From: a virus
Virus record (IMG/VR): IMGVR_UViG_3300046557_000399
Coordinates: 1-35,513 of that record
DNA length: 35,513 bases
Direction: 5' to 3' (one strand)
This document shows, piece after piece, positions 1-8,839 of the stretch (the stretch's first letter is position 1; every line of letters begins with the position of its first letter). A program made the position numbers and the translations under genes. The notes beneath the pieces are model-generated. The model was given only the letters and a program-made list of their open reading frames with translations, had not been told where the DNA came from and did no database searches.

Positions 1-3000
1 TTCTAGCATCTCACCGTTGAAGAATGCTCGGAGAAGATCTTCTCTTGTCTTAAATCCCAATCCTTGAATGAAGTTCCGAATACGACTCAGCACTTGCAGG
101 AAATAGTCCAGGAGCGACTTTGCTTCCCCTGTTGCAACTCCCGTATTAGCATAATCTCCAATATAGTACGCTACTATCTCTTCCTTCAACCACTCTTCGT
201 AAACTCGATCTCTCGTCGCCTTATCTTGCGGCATATTCTGCGCCGCTACGAACTTCTCTACTTCCTCACGCAAATCTGTCTTCGCTATCGTCCCGAGATC
301 AACTCCATCCTTCTTCGCAAACCTATAAAGTTGCTCAAACGCTACGTCGGTTAAGAGCCCTATCCGTCGATAAGCATGCACGAGTTCATGTGCAACCCGC
401 ACTCGAGTCTCGCCATAAGCCTCCTCACTTTTTAGTGCTCCAACAGCTAATTCCATGAAATTAAGGTTCTGATTCTCAAAATACATATACCTTGCAACAG
501 CTCCCCTTGCTACAGGAGCAATCGTTGCATCCAACTTCGGATTGACTTTAATCAATGTGTCCTTCGGTACAATCCCTGCCATAGATTGAAGCGCATGTTG
601 AATTGCCTGTGTGACTGACAACATTACCGGGGAGTCTAGAAGATCTTGATTCAACGAATAAATAGTCTGTTGCTTCATCTTCTGTGTAGCTTCAGCTCTC
701 TCCTTCGAGAACTGGCGCAGATATTCCATCACTAGTGAGAAGAAGTAATCTGGCTGCGTGATATCTAGAGCATACTTACCTCCAAGCTCTTCCCACTGAA
801 CGTAAAACTTATTCATCGCTTGAGCAATCTTGTAATACTCATTATCTAAGAAGGTCTTCGACTCAGGCGTAGCTATACTCCACCTACGAAACTGCTCCGC
901 AATCCACTCCACGTAAGAGGTGAAATAATTTATATTTCCACTATACTCCCCTGGACTATCCATTGGTCCAATTCGTGCTTCTGTCGTTCTCTGCGTCATC
1001 GTTCTACTTACCAACAACGCCTTCTGATACGCGTAGTACATTTGCTGCTGCACTATTGCGGGCAACCTAGCATAGTGATAGTATGCAATAAAATGACCAA
1101 CTTCATGCATTATAGTCTGGAAGATTCTATTTGCACCTCCTTCTACATTCGAGTGTGTAACGTAGATTGTAAGCTCCCCCTTATTAATATTCGCTGATCC
1201 CAACACATGCGCCTGCCCTACCGGCGGGAACTTGACTTGAATATTAAGCCCGCCATCCATTCCTGCTGCTTTCAAAAGCTGATCCACTAAAGGAACTACA
1301 TTCTCCACATGATTAGAGACAAACGCTGCTTGCAGAGCCTCAGTCGGAAAAGCACTCTTCTCTGTCGTCACTGTTGTAGTGGGTAGTGGTAGGCGCTCCT
1401 GCGTATGGCGAGATTGCGAACGCTCAAATAGACTATACGCAGTCTGCTCTAGACGAATCGGCGAAATACCATACGTAAGCTGATTGTGAGTGATTGGTTC
1501 AGCAGTAACAATCTGACCACTAAATGGATAGACTTGTAGCCAAATTCCTTCTTTCATCAAAGCACGAAACTTAGCGATATCCCCTTCTGTCCATTCATTC
1601 TTCATAGGAATGGTTTCAAGTGCTTTAGCTATCAGCCGTGCTTTCTCTTCCGCAGTCGTTCCTGGCTTAAATCTCCAGTTGAAGCTCGAGGCACCCCCAC
1701 CTCCTGAATAAGGAAGAGCACTAACTTCTCCAGGCTTAAACTTATTCAAATCTAACGCAACAGGCAAATACTGTGTTCCAGGATCACTAAGGCTAGACGA
1801 GTCTAAATATGTACTATTCGTCAACACACCAGTCTTAACATCCATGAATGTAATCGCAGCAGTCCTTCCACTATCTGCCACTTCCTTCTTCGTCAGTGTT
1901 CTTCCATCCAACACTGTGTTATAGTAGAAACTTGCGCCGCGACTCGGAACAACGCGCAACCCCCTCGTCAAGAGCACATTATACCAAGTTTCAAGTTGCT
2001 TCTTCTCCTGCAAATAATCTGCAACAGACTTCAATCTGGTACGCTGCCCCAACTCTGCCTGCTTCTGAAGATCCTTATACTCCATTCCAAGCAGTGCCTG
2101 CTCTTCCGCTGACACCTGCGGCAGGAACCAAACCCTACTATTTCCAGGTGTAGGAAGATCAAATACATCTGCTGAGATTCCTAGCGGTTGCAATCCACCC
2201 TGTGAAATCTGCACCACCTCCGGCTTCACTGACTGCGCCATTCCAGTCGCCAGCACAAGCTGAAGATCCGTGTTATTCATCAACTTATCGCCATAGACAC
2301 CATCTGGACTCAACTTCACTGCATACCGTGGCGTCTGCGCTTCCAACATGTCTAACATATCTTGAGTAGTCACTTGAGGCATACCACTTCTCAACAATGG
2401 ACCAATTCCCATCAAGTCTTGCTCCGGCCCATTAGTCGCTGCCTGCTTCAAATCAAAGTCCTGCTCCGGTACTGGCATAACCATATTTCGAAGCGTAGTG
2501 ACCGGCCCGACTCCCCGCGACACCTCCCGTGAATACTCTTGCGCTGCAAACGCTTTCCTCACCCGTGCCATTCTTGGCGTATCTGGCGCTCCCGGATACC
2601 ACTCCCGTTTTCCCATCGGAGCGTAGTAAGATTCTCCATCTCTCATTGCAGTGTAGCCTGCCACTGCCTCCGGATCAATCTGCTTCCAACGAGCATACGC
2701 TTCCTTCGACAACGTCTGATCTGGAACCATCGGCAGCCCATACTTCTGCTCTAACTCCTCCTGCAGTGCAGTCCCAATTCCCTTCCTCTGCCAAGCCTCA
2801 TCGATAGCAATATTCCCTACCTGCAGTGCCACCGGCGCTCCATCCGGAGGCCCTCTCAACTTCCGAACATAAGCTTCTCCGATCTCACTTCCATCCGGAC
2901 CTTTGATCTTAACCGTAGTCTGCGTCGGCCCGTCAGACTCCGTGTCGAAGGTCACTCCCTCTGGCTTACTCGGAGCAATCATCTCAGGCGCCGGAACTTC

Positions 3001-4248
3001 TTCCGTAGGCGCAACTGGAGCTATAGGTGCAGCTGGAGGTGCAGGAGGTGCAGGAGGCGTCCCAGGGGGAATAGTTGGAGTCTCAATCGGCGCAGCTTCC
3101 GATGCAGCTTGAGGCGTAACATCCTGCACTGTTCCCTGGACTCTTACCCTTGCTTCCTGAACTGGAGCTGGAGCCGTAGGTGCCACAAACCTCCGTTCTC
3201 CTGGAACCATTCCACTCTCATCAGGCACCTTAGCTTTCGCCTTAGCATTCTCCTGCCTCGCCTCTATTACCGCACTCGGACCTCCCATTGCTAATCCGAC
3301 GAAGAGTCCTGCTGTACCAGATTCCGCTCTTCTCCAGAGCGCAGGCCCACCGAAATACTCATAACTCGGATCCGTATACTTCCGGGCAACAATATCAACC
3401 TCTTCCTGAGCAAGCTCAGTAGCTGCTTCTTCCCCTCCAACTTTCGCAATCGCTCCAGGAATAGTCTTCCCCAACTGCTTTCCAGGAGTCGACAACGCAT
3501 AGCCAATATGCATCGGCACTATTAGTTCAAGAGCACCCTTAATTGTACCTGCAGTTAAGCTCACTGCCGCTTGCGGACTACCTGTCGCTTCAAACTGCTC
3601 TCCCACTGTACTCGAAGTTTCAATCGGCATAGTAGAGGCGAAAACTCCACCAGCTCCCAGTCCCTTCATCAAAGAGGCACGGGCCACTTTGCTAAGACCC
3701 AAGCCACGAGCAGCCAGGGAGCCTGTGATAGCGCCAACGCCGCCAGTAGCAGCGGCAGCCAAGATGTTAACTGCATTCTCACCTAACCTTTCCGTTAGCC
3801 AAGAACCAAAATCCATCGGATTCCGGATATCGCTCAAGCTCCAAAGACTCTCCGGAGCTATATCTTCAATCGCTTTTGCACTCTTCGCATACTCAGCCGC
3901 AGCAACTTGATCTCCACTCAGATCTGCCCCGATCGCTCTAAACGAATCCGGAATTGCAGCATAACTCTGCAACCCTCTATGCACAGAGCCAATGGCCAAA
4001 TCTGCAAACCCAGTCTCTTCTCGCTTCTTCTGCCTCTCTACTTCCTGTGGAGGTACTTGATCCTCTGTTCCACGAAGGGAGAAGAGATCTGGAGCCGGAG
4101 GTGCAGGAGCCGGCAACTCCAACTGCGGCTTCGCTTGCTCTTCAGTCGTACGGAGATTGTAAAGATCCGACGTCGTATCCGCCGCCGGAGTCACCAAGCT
4201 ATCAGTAGCATCCCGGAGGTCGTAGAGCCCCGGATTCATTCCAGCCAT
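1..4248 (-). CDS. Giant internal-virion / polyvalent protein with GNAT and two metalloprotease motifs (3' end outside window)
   Basis: An uninterrupted frame of 1,416 codons runs from the ATG at 4248 (TAATG overlap with the upstream gene) to the left edge, so the C-terminus is missing. Residues 160-330 are Ala/Gly-rich and hydrophobic, like the membrane-active part of ejected podoviral core proteins. A Pro/Ala linker spans about 352-428. A GNAT acetyl-CoA loop (Q487-R-K-G-I-G-T-A) lies in a small domain at about 430-530. HEVGH at 1048-1052 has a third His at 1058, the metzincin spacing H-x3-H-x5-H, with Ala instead of Gly at 1055. A second motif, HELVH, is at 1287-1291. Known family behaviour: such polyvalent proteins are injected with the DNA and act early in the host. 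Inference: this one combines channel/ejection, acetyltransferase-like and peptidase-like modules. Being last in the ejection-gene block supports the T7 gp16 analogy. Function is confident as a class, unknown in detail. Confidence 0.85.
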   Translation of the reverse strand, partial: MAGMNPGLYDLRDATDSLVTPAADTTSDLYNLRTTEEQAKPQLELPAPAPPAPDLFSLRGTEDQVPPQEVERQKKREETGFADLAIGSVHRGLQSYAAIPDSFRAIGADLSGDQVAAAEYAKSAKAIEDIAPESLWSLSDIRNPMDFGSWLTERLGENAVNILAAAATGGVGAITGSLAARGLGLSKVARASLMKGLGAGGVFASTMPIETSSTVGEQFEATGSPQAAVSLTAGTIKGALELIVPMHIGYALSTPGKQLGKTIPGAIAKVGGEEAATELAQEEVDIVARKYTDPSYEYFGGPALWRRAESGTAGLFVGLAMGGPSAVIEARQENAKAKAKVPDESGMVPGERRFVAPTAPAPVQEARVRVQGTVQDVTPQAASEAAPIETPTIPPGTPPAPPAPPAAPIAPVAPTEEVPAPEMIAPSKPEGVTFDTESDGPTQTTVKIKGPDGSEIGEAYVRKLRGPPDGAPVALQVGNIAIDEAWQRKGIGTALQEELEQKYGLPMVPDQTLSKEAYARWKQIDPEAVAGYTAMRDGESYYAPMGKREWYPGAPDTPRMARVRKAFAAQEYSREVSRGVGPVTTLRNMVMPVPEQDFDLKQAATNGPEQDLMGIGPLLRSGMPQVTTQDMLDMLEAQTPRYAVKLSPDGVYGDKLMNNTDLQLVLATGMAQSVKPEVVQISQGGLQPLGISADVFDLPTPGNSRVWFLPQVSAEEQALLGMEYKDLQKQAELGQRTRLKSVADYLQEKKQLETWYNVLLTRGLRVVPSRGASFYYNTVLDGRTLTKKEVADSGRTAAITFMDVKTGVLTNSTYLDSSSLSDPGTQYLPVALDLNKFKPGEVSALPYSGGGGASSFNWRFKPGTTAEEKARLIAKALETIPMKNEWTEGDIAKFRALMKEGIWLQVYPFSGQIVTAEPITHNQLTYGISPIRLEQTAYSLFERSQSRHTQERLPLPTTTVTTEKSAFPTEALQAAFVSNHVENVVPLVDQLLKAAGMDGGLNIQVKFPPVGQAHVLGSANINKGELTIYVTHSNVEGGANRIFQTIMHEVGHFIAYYHYARLPAIVQQQMYYAYQKALLVSRTMTQRTTEARIGPMDSPGEYSGNINYFTSYVEWIAEQFRRWSIATPESKTFLDNEYYKIAQAMNKFYVQWEELGGKYALDITQPDYFFSLVMEYLRQFSKERAEATQKMKQQTIYSLNQDLLDSPVMLSVTQAIQHALQSMAGIVPKDTLIKVNPKLDATIAPVARGAVARYMYFENQNLNFMELAVGALKSEEAYGETRVRVAHELVHAYRRIGLLTDVAFEQLYRFAKKDGVDLGTIAKTDLREEVEKFVAAQNMPQDKATRDRVYEEWLKEEIVAYYIGDYANTGVATGEAKSLLDYFLQVLSRIRNFIQGLGFKTREDLLRAFFNGEMLE

Positions 4249-5135
4249 TAGGGAGTTCCCCCACCCGGAGCTCCAAATAGACTCTTAAAGTATTCCATAG
4301 ACTTATTTGCTCTAATCTGTCTATCTGAAGCCTGACTCGCAGTATCAATCTGACTCTTGAATTCTGGATACGTTTCCTTCAACTTCGCCCTTCCTTCTGG
4401 TGTAGCGATTGCAGCTGCATAGTCTGGATTATTTTGAATCTTCAACCAGAGAGCATCAGATTGCTTCTTAGTTGCAGCTGCACTAGTTGGCTTCGCCGCC
4501 GGCGCCGGTGCTACCGCTCCCACCGCTCCAGTATCCGGCGCCTTCCCTCCTCCCTGCGCTGCTCGATGTATAGCCAAGGCTTTAGTCGAGTCTGCCTCTG
4601 CTGTTGCTTCAATCTCCTCATCCGTCTTGCCAGAAATAATCTGGGCAGCCCGAAGCGTTGCAAGAGACTTCTGATACGCATCCGACGCTACCTTGGCTTC
4701 CTGTGGAGTCTTTGCTCCCTGCGTGAGTCGAGACCTCTCCAACATAGCCTGCGAACGAATCGAGGCCACCTCTTGTCTACTCTGCGCTCCGATTGAAGCC
4801 ACATCGCGCTTATTCTGCCTCTCCGCTTCCTGCTGTGCATTCTTCTCCTGCGTGTCGAATTGTGCTTGCTGCGTCCCGCTCGCCGCACTCGCTCCTGCTC
4901 CTAGACTCGCCGCAGCTTGCTGCCCGAAATTTCCCCACCCTCCAGTGGCCATCTGCAGTCCCGCAGAGACCATAAACGCTCTATTCACTGGATCAGAGAG
5001 ATAGTCTCCCCAACCTCCCTTCGCCGCTGCTGCAGGCGCTGCTTGCGCCGGAGCCTGCTCAGGTTGCCCAGGCTGCTGTTGCTGCTCCTGATTCGCACCA
5101 GGCAGTAGGGACATCAAATCAAATCCGCCAGCCAT
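4248..5135 (-). CDS. Ala/Gln-rich putative internal virion protein
   Basis: 295 residues. I chose the ATG at 5135 because it overlaps the upstream stop as TGATG and has a GAGAGGGAGGGG Shine-Dalgarno just upstream; a TTG one codon earlier is less likely. A Q/P/A-rich N-terminus (about 15-40) is followed by a Gly/Ala-rich patch with the look of a membrane-interacting segment (about 40-80). Residues 80-170 are charged, rich in Q, A, E and R, and probably coiled-coil. I recognise no catalytic motif. Position between other ejection-type genes and the giant polyvalent protein suggests a core or ejection protein analogous to T7 gp15/gp14. That role is inferred from context only. Confidence 0.75.
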   Translation of the reverse strand: MAGGFDLMSLLPGANQEQQQQPGQPEQAPAQAAPAAAAKGGWGDYLSDPVNRAFMVSAGLQMATGGWGNFGQQAAASLGAGASAASGTQQAQFDTQEKNAQQEAERQNKRDVASIGAQSRQEVASIRSQAMLERSRLTQGAKTPQEAKVASDAYQKSLATLRAAQIISGKTDEEIEATAEADSTKALAIHRAAQGGGKAPDTGAVGAVAPAPAAKPTSAAATKKQSDALWLKIQNNPDYAAAIATPEGRAKLKETYPEFKSQIDTASQASDRQIRANKSMEYFKSLFGAPGGGTP

Positions 5136-5632
5136 CAACCCCTCCCTCTCAACATCGCGCCCAGGTTCGGAACTCTAAGCGGATTCTGCTGCCCTCCACT
5201 AATCAGTGCCTGCATTAAAGCCATCGCAGGCGTCACTCCAGTAAAGGAAGCATTCACCTTCGGAGGTGGCGTACCTCCAGTCACTCCACCATGCATAATT
5301 GGCGTAATAGGCGCAGGAGCCTTGAAAATCGGTGGCTGTGCAACCTTCCCCGCTCCTGCTGCAGTCGCTGGCTCGGCCGACGCCGCTGCCGGCACCGCAG
5401 CTGTAGCTGGAGCCGAAGCTGCTTCTGCTTGCGGAGTCCCTGGTGAACCACGCAAGATCGCGCCTAGACCTCCTTCATCAAGCGTAGTTCCAGCAACATT
5501 AGTCGGAACCCCAGCCGCACCCGCTTGCGGGCTAGTCGGAGGCGGAATCCCACTTTTATCGAGCAAAGCTGCCATCTGTTCGGGATTCTGCCCCGCTTGC
5601 ATCATTAACAGCGCCATCTGAAACGGATCCAT
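5135..5632 (-). CDS. Pro/Ala-rich hypothetical virion-module protein
   Basis: 165 residues from an ATG at 5632 that overlaps the preceding stop as TAATG. The protein starts with a short amphipathic stretch (DPFQMALLMMQAGQNPEQ). A low-complexity Ala/Pro/Thr/Gly segment (residues 30-120) follows, then a C-terminal block containing PAMALMQALISGGQQNPLR. No domain is recognisable. It sits between two ejection-type genes with coupled translation on both sides, so it is probably a minor internal virion component or a linker/assembly factor. Its repetitive composition resembles scaffolding or linker proteins rather than an enzyme. Confidence 0.7.
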   Translation of the reverse strand: MDPFQMALLMMQAGQNPEQMAALLDKSGIPPPTSPQAGAAGVPTNVAGTTLDEGGLGAILRGSPGTPQAEAASAPATAAVPAAASAEPATAAGAGKVAQPPIFKAPAPITPIMHGGVTGGTPPPKVNASFTGVTPAMALMQALISGGQQNPLRVPNLGAMLRGRG

Positions 5633-6504
5633 TACTTTGCTCCTCCAATTGCTCCAGCTGCACCCTTACCTATCGCCCCGCCAATCGGTCCACCCATTCC
5701 ATATCCAAGTGCAGTCGCGCCAAGCCCCAATGCTTGCATCATTGGACTCGACTGCGGTACTGCTCCAGTCGCTGTTCCCATCGTCGTAGCTCCTGGCATT
5801 CCCTGAATCAACTGAAGCAGCGTCTGACCTTGAATCAGCGGCAACTCTTGTCCTGTGTAGAATTTCTTCACCTGTTCATCAAGCTGTGCCTGCTGCATCG
5901 ATCTCTGCTGTGCTCCAACTGACGCCTTAATATCTTCTGGCATTAGGAGCTGCTGCTGTACACTCGGATTACGATTCAAAGCTTCACCTAGTCCCGAAAG
6001 TCCAGTCGTATAATTCTTGAAGTACATATCCGCTAAGGAGTTCGAAATATCTCTACCCGTATCGCCAATAGCTTTCCCTGTCGCAACACCCTCTCTCGTC
6101 GAACCTCCAGAATAAGGCCCCCCTGCCATCGTCGCCCCAGATTTCACTCCCGGAAGTATATTCTCCATCAGATTCTTCGTCGTAGTGTCGGCCACTGCTT
6201 GCCCTGCAGCCCCAACATACTGATTCGGATTGAGCATAAAGTTCGGATCAAGCAACTGACTCTGCGTCGCTGCCCCTTGATTACCTAAGGCAGCAACTGC
6301 CGGCGCTGCTTGATTAACATACTCCCCCTGAGCTTGCGTCTCAAGTGGATTGAAAGGTGCAATTCCACTCCCAGCAAACTGCTGGATCGGTTGGCTCGCG
6401 TACTGATTAATATACGGGAGAGCCATCTTGAAGACTTGCTCTTGCTCCGGACCTAACTTCGTTGTCGAAGTCTGCGTCGTAGTCGGAGCCGATTGACCGC
6501 CCAT
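5632..6504 (-). CDS. Putative internal core / DNA-ejection protein
   Basis: 290 residues, ATG at 6504. It has a Thr-rich start, a Gln/Ala/Asn-rich helical middle, and the stretch GGPYSGGSTREGVATGKAIG (about 125-145) followed by a helix ending in MYFKNYTTGL. This arrangement is typical, as I remember it, of a family of podoviral structural proteins placed just before the largest ejection protein. The C-terminus (about 245-290) is Gly/Ala-rich and hydrophobic, as expected of a membrane-inserting or virion-core protein. The family assignment is by recall of pattern; the ejection role is inference from position. Confidence 0.72.
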   Translation of the reverse strand: MGGQSAPTTTQTSTTKLGPEQEQVFKMALPYINQYASQPIQQFAGSGIAPFNPLETQAQGEYVNQAAPAVAALGNQGAATQSQLLDPNFMLNPNQYVGAAGQAVADTTTKNLMENILPGVKSGATMAGGPYSGGSTREGVATGKAIGDTGRDISNSLADMYFKNYTTGLSGLGEALNRNPSVQQQLLMPEDIKASVGAQQRSMQQAQLDEQVKKFYTGQELPLIQGQTLLQLIQGMPGATTMGTATGAVPQSSPMMQALGLGATALGYGMGGPIGGAIGKGAAGAIGGAK

Positions 6505-6505
6505 C

Positions 6506-6973
6506 TTAACTCCTCCAGAGCACGGAAACTGGCTTCCGTAGCTTCACCGTAGTCTGGGAATAGCCATGCTTCTTCAAGCGCCTGCCCCACCCCAAGCGTC
6601 CTTCAAGCAGCACTTCAGCTCCCCCTGACATACACACATACTGTTCGATCTTCTCCAACCCATCGAAATACTTCTCAAGCCCTCTACCTCCACAGAAGAG
6701 AATATGATAGAACTTCTTATGTGCATGACACTCCCACGCACAGAGTGTCACTCCCTCCGCAACACCATCTTCTCCTGCAATCCAAACATCCATATATCCT
6801 GTAGTTAAGCTCTGGCAAACCTCCTCTAACGAATAGGTCTCAAGCCACTTCTTCCCAAACTCCATCAAGATTGGCTGAATCTGATGCCAGAGCGCAGCCA
6901 CGTAGATAGTTGGAACTAAACTAAAGTCCGGCTCCGAAAGATCAACCACTTCACCTGGCAAGAGCTCTTCCAT
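6506..6973 (-). CDS. T7 gp13-like GNAT-fold virion protein
   Basis: 155 residues. The order is: an acidic N-terminus, a helix with ALWHQIQPILMEFGKKWLE, a central sheet (YMDVWIAGEDGVAEGVTLCAWE), and a C-terminal motif of the form G-R-x-G-W-x-R-x-L-K-K-x-G-Y near residues 125-140. This layout matches the small GNAT-like family that includes T7 internal virion protein gp13, where acetyl-CoA catalysis is probably lost and the protein helps virion assembly. The canonical Q/R-x-x-G-x-G/A loop is not clear here. It lies at the head of the ejection-protein block, exactly where a gp13 homologue would be. Confidence 0.75.
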   Translation of the reverse strand: MEELLPGEVVDLSEPDFSLVPTIYVAALWHQIQPILMEFGKKWLETYSLEEVCQSLTTGYMDVWIAGEDGVAEGVTLCAWECHAHKKFYHILFCGGRGLEKYFDGLEKIEQYVCMSGGAEVLLEGRLGWGRRLKKHGYSQTTVKLRKPVSVLWRS

Positions 6974-6980
6974 TCATCAC

Positions 6981-7256
6981 CTATAGTTTGTTCCACACCG
7001 TTGCGAAGAACGCATAAATTCCCTCGCCCGCACCTGGATTCCAATTCGTCCCATCAGCGTAGACCACTAACCCATCCCTTGGCTTCTCTGGCGGCGCATT
7101 AATCTGCTTCAACTGTACAAAGTCCTGAAGATTAAAAGCACGCTCAATCGCTTCCAATTCACGCTGCGTAGACTCAACAGTACTATCTGAAGCAAACCCA
7201 CCCGCACTCCCACTCGGAGTATTACCTACAACTAATCTTCCGGCCTGATATGCCAT
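6981..7256 (-). CDS. Small virion-associated protein (YADGTNWNPG motif)
   Basis: 91 residues, ATG at 7256 overlapping the end of the nozzle gene. The N-terminal half is Gly/Ser-rich and ends in a helix (STQRELEAIERAFNLQ). The C-terminal half carries VYADGTNWNPGAGEGIYAFF, a short beta module I recognise from many podoviral tail and tail-needle-like proteins. It is likely a minor tail or tail-fibre-attachment component. No enzymatic motif is seen. Confidence 0.72.
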   Translation of the reverse strand: MAYQAGRLVVGNTPSGSAGGFASDSTVESTQRELEAIERAFNLQDFVQLKQINAPPEKPRDGLVVYADGTNWNPGAGEGIYAFFATVWNKL

Positions 7257-8839
7257 CAGTTCTCTCCTACCACAGTGATATCGATATCGTACCCCTCACA
7301 AGTCCAAGCCGAGTTCGCACTCGAACTAAATTTCACTGCCATCAGCCTTCCCACGACTTCAAAGTCCAAGAATCTTTGCTGCGGAGAGAACGTCTGCGGA
7401 ATCGTGTAACTAATCGGATCCTCTAACGTCTCCTGGAACCCAATCTGCACTTGAACTTGATTCGCTCCCAACCCTTGGAACTTTGGCCAAATCCTCGTAA
7501 TTATCTTCCTCACTCCATAATCAACTTTCGGCTCACCTTGACGATCCTTGCCTATAATCGCTAACTGTGCATGCTCAAGGAACGCAGTGACAGCCAGAGT
7601 GCCAAAAGTATCTCCTGACTCGAACTGCCAGAATACATTCGCAGCCGGATCTCCAATAACTATTCCCTTACCGCCTGCTGTCTGCCACGGGCCAGTCTCA
7701 TCTGCCCAAGTCCCCTCCGGGGTCGACCAAAGATTGACCGTAGCATCAGTAATATTGCCTTCATCCACCGATTCTCCTTCCCAATCGCGAAAACCAATCG
7801 TATTTCGCCTATAATTCCACACCAGCGCCCTATTCGGACTATCAACTCCCAAAGTGGGATAAACGAAGAGGCACTCATTCTCTCTAGCGTTCTCGAAAGC
7901 GAAACATCCATCCTTCGCACTCACATTTAATTCACCAAATAGCCTATCCCTTGCCTTTTCATCCAATATACTATCCGCGGCCTTCGTTCCCGCATGAGTT
8001 ATGATGTCATTTTCACTCACAACGAAGTGTTTCCTGCCTTTATCGAACAAGCATACACACTTTGCAGCCAAAAGACCTGAATTCAGCAAGAATTCGAGTC
8101 GCATAATCTCCTGTCCACCAATTTGCGAGATCAAATGTGTCGCAGTTTCTTTGTAAACGACGAAATAGTTCCCCAACATTAATCCATCTACAATCTGCCC
8201 CGCGTCCGCATCGGTGAAGTCTCGCTGTCCTGCATCCTGTGTTGCATCATTCACATTCCAAGTCGCAGGAAGGCTCCCCGGATCAGCCCTCGAAGACCAA
8301 AGTATCCTATGCGGCAACCTAGTCCCCGCCACAGTCAAATTCAAAGCCATCAAATAAGAGCCAAAAGGCTTCACAATCTTCGCTCTAGTCGTAGGAATAT
8401 CCGCAACCCACGCAGCGATATCACTCAAATCCACCGCAGAGGACAAGGTCAACCACGCTTGCGGTACATCACTCCCATTATTGAGTACAGGAATACCTCC
8501 AAGCAATCCCGCCTGCCACATTCTCGCCGAAGTAGCAGTATATGGCGTCCCTCCAGCATTGCGCGTGATCTGCGTGTGTACTCCTGCATCATTCACATAC
8601 ACATCTGTAGTGTTTGCATAGAGCCAGAAAGAGCTCGTATCCGTCGCAGTGTTGAAGATAAACCCTGGAGGCACAGTAGGCGTTCCAAGAACTACCGCAT
8701 GCCCCTTCGCACGGTAAGCTTGCTTATTCTTAAACCGCATATTTCTGCTATCAGTCCACGCCTCCGGCGGAAGTGTATGCGCAGGGGAATCTGCCATCAC
8801 TCCAAGAGTACCAACGTTATGAATCGGTATTCGAGTCAC
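7256..8839 (-). CDS. Tail tubular protein B / nozzle-like protein (T7 gp12-like)
   Basis: 527 residues from a GTG at 8839 that directly follows the tail-fibre stop (TGAGTG). The N-terminus (IPIHNVGTLGVMADSPAHTL, PPEAWTDSRNMRF) is typical of the podoviral nozzle or gp12-like family, which forms the distal part of the short tail and the DNA exit channel. The rest is beta-rich with many W, G and D turns, consistent with the propeller-like fold of these proteins. Together with the adaptor gene at 10433-11095 it defines a short non-contractile tail. Length is compatible, if somewhat shorter than T7 gp12. Confidence 0.8.
   Translation of the reverse strand: MTRIPIHNVGTLGVMADSPAHTLPPEAWTDSRNMRFKNKQAYRAKGHAVVLGTPTVPPGFIFNTATDTSSFWLYANTTDVYVNDAGVHTQITRNAGGTPYTATSARMWQAGLLGGIPVLNNGSDVPQAWLTLSSAVDLSDIAAWVADIPTTRAKIVKPFGSYLMALNLTVAGTRLPHRILWSSRADPGSLPATWNVNDATQDAGQRDFTDADAGQIVDGLMLGNYFVVYKETATHLISQIGGQEIMRLEFLLNSGLLAAKCVCLFDKGRKHFVVSENDIITHAGTKAADSILDEKARDRLFGELNVSAKDGCFAFENARENECLFVYPTLGVDSPNRALVWNYRRNTIGFRDWEGESVDEGNITDATVNLWSTPEGTWADETGPWQTAGGKGIVIGDPAANVFWQFESGDTFGTLAVTAFLEHAQLAIIGKDRQGEPKVDYGVRKIITRIWPKFQGLGANQVQVQIGFQETLEDPISYTIPQTFSPQQRFLDFEVVGRLMAVKFSSSANSAWTCEGYDIDITVVGEN

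Noticed and set aside
1-4248. The giant gene as an N4-like virion RNA polymerase with the hairpins as its promoters
   Set aside because: No polymerase motifs were seen in the 1,416 residues, and the 11-bp stems with 8-nt loops do not match N4 promoter hairpins.
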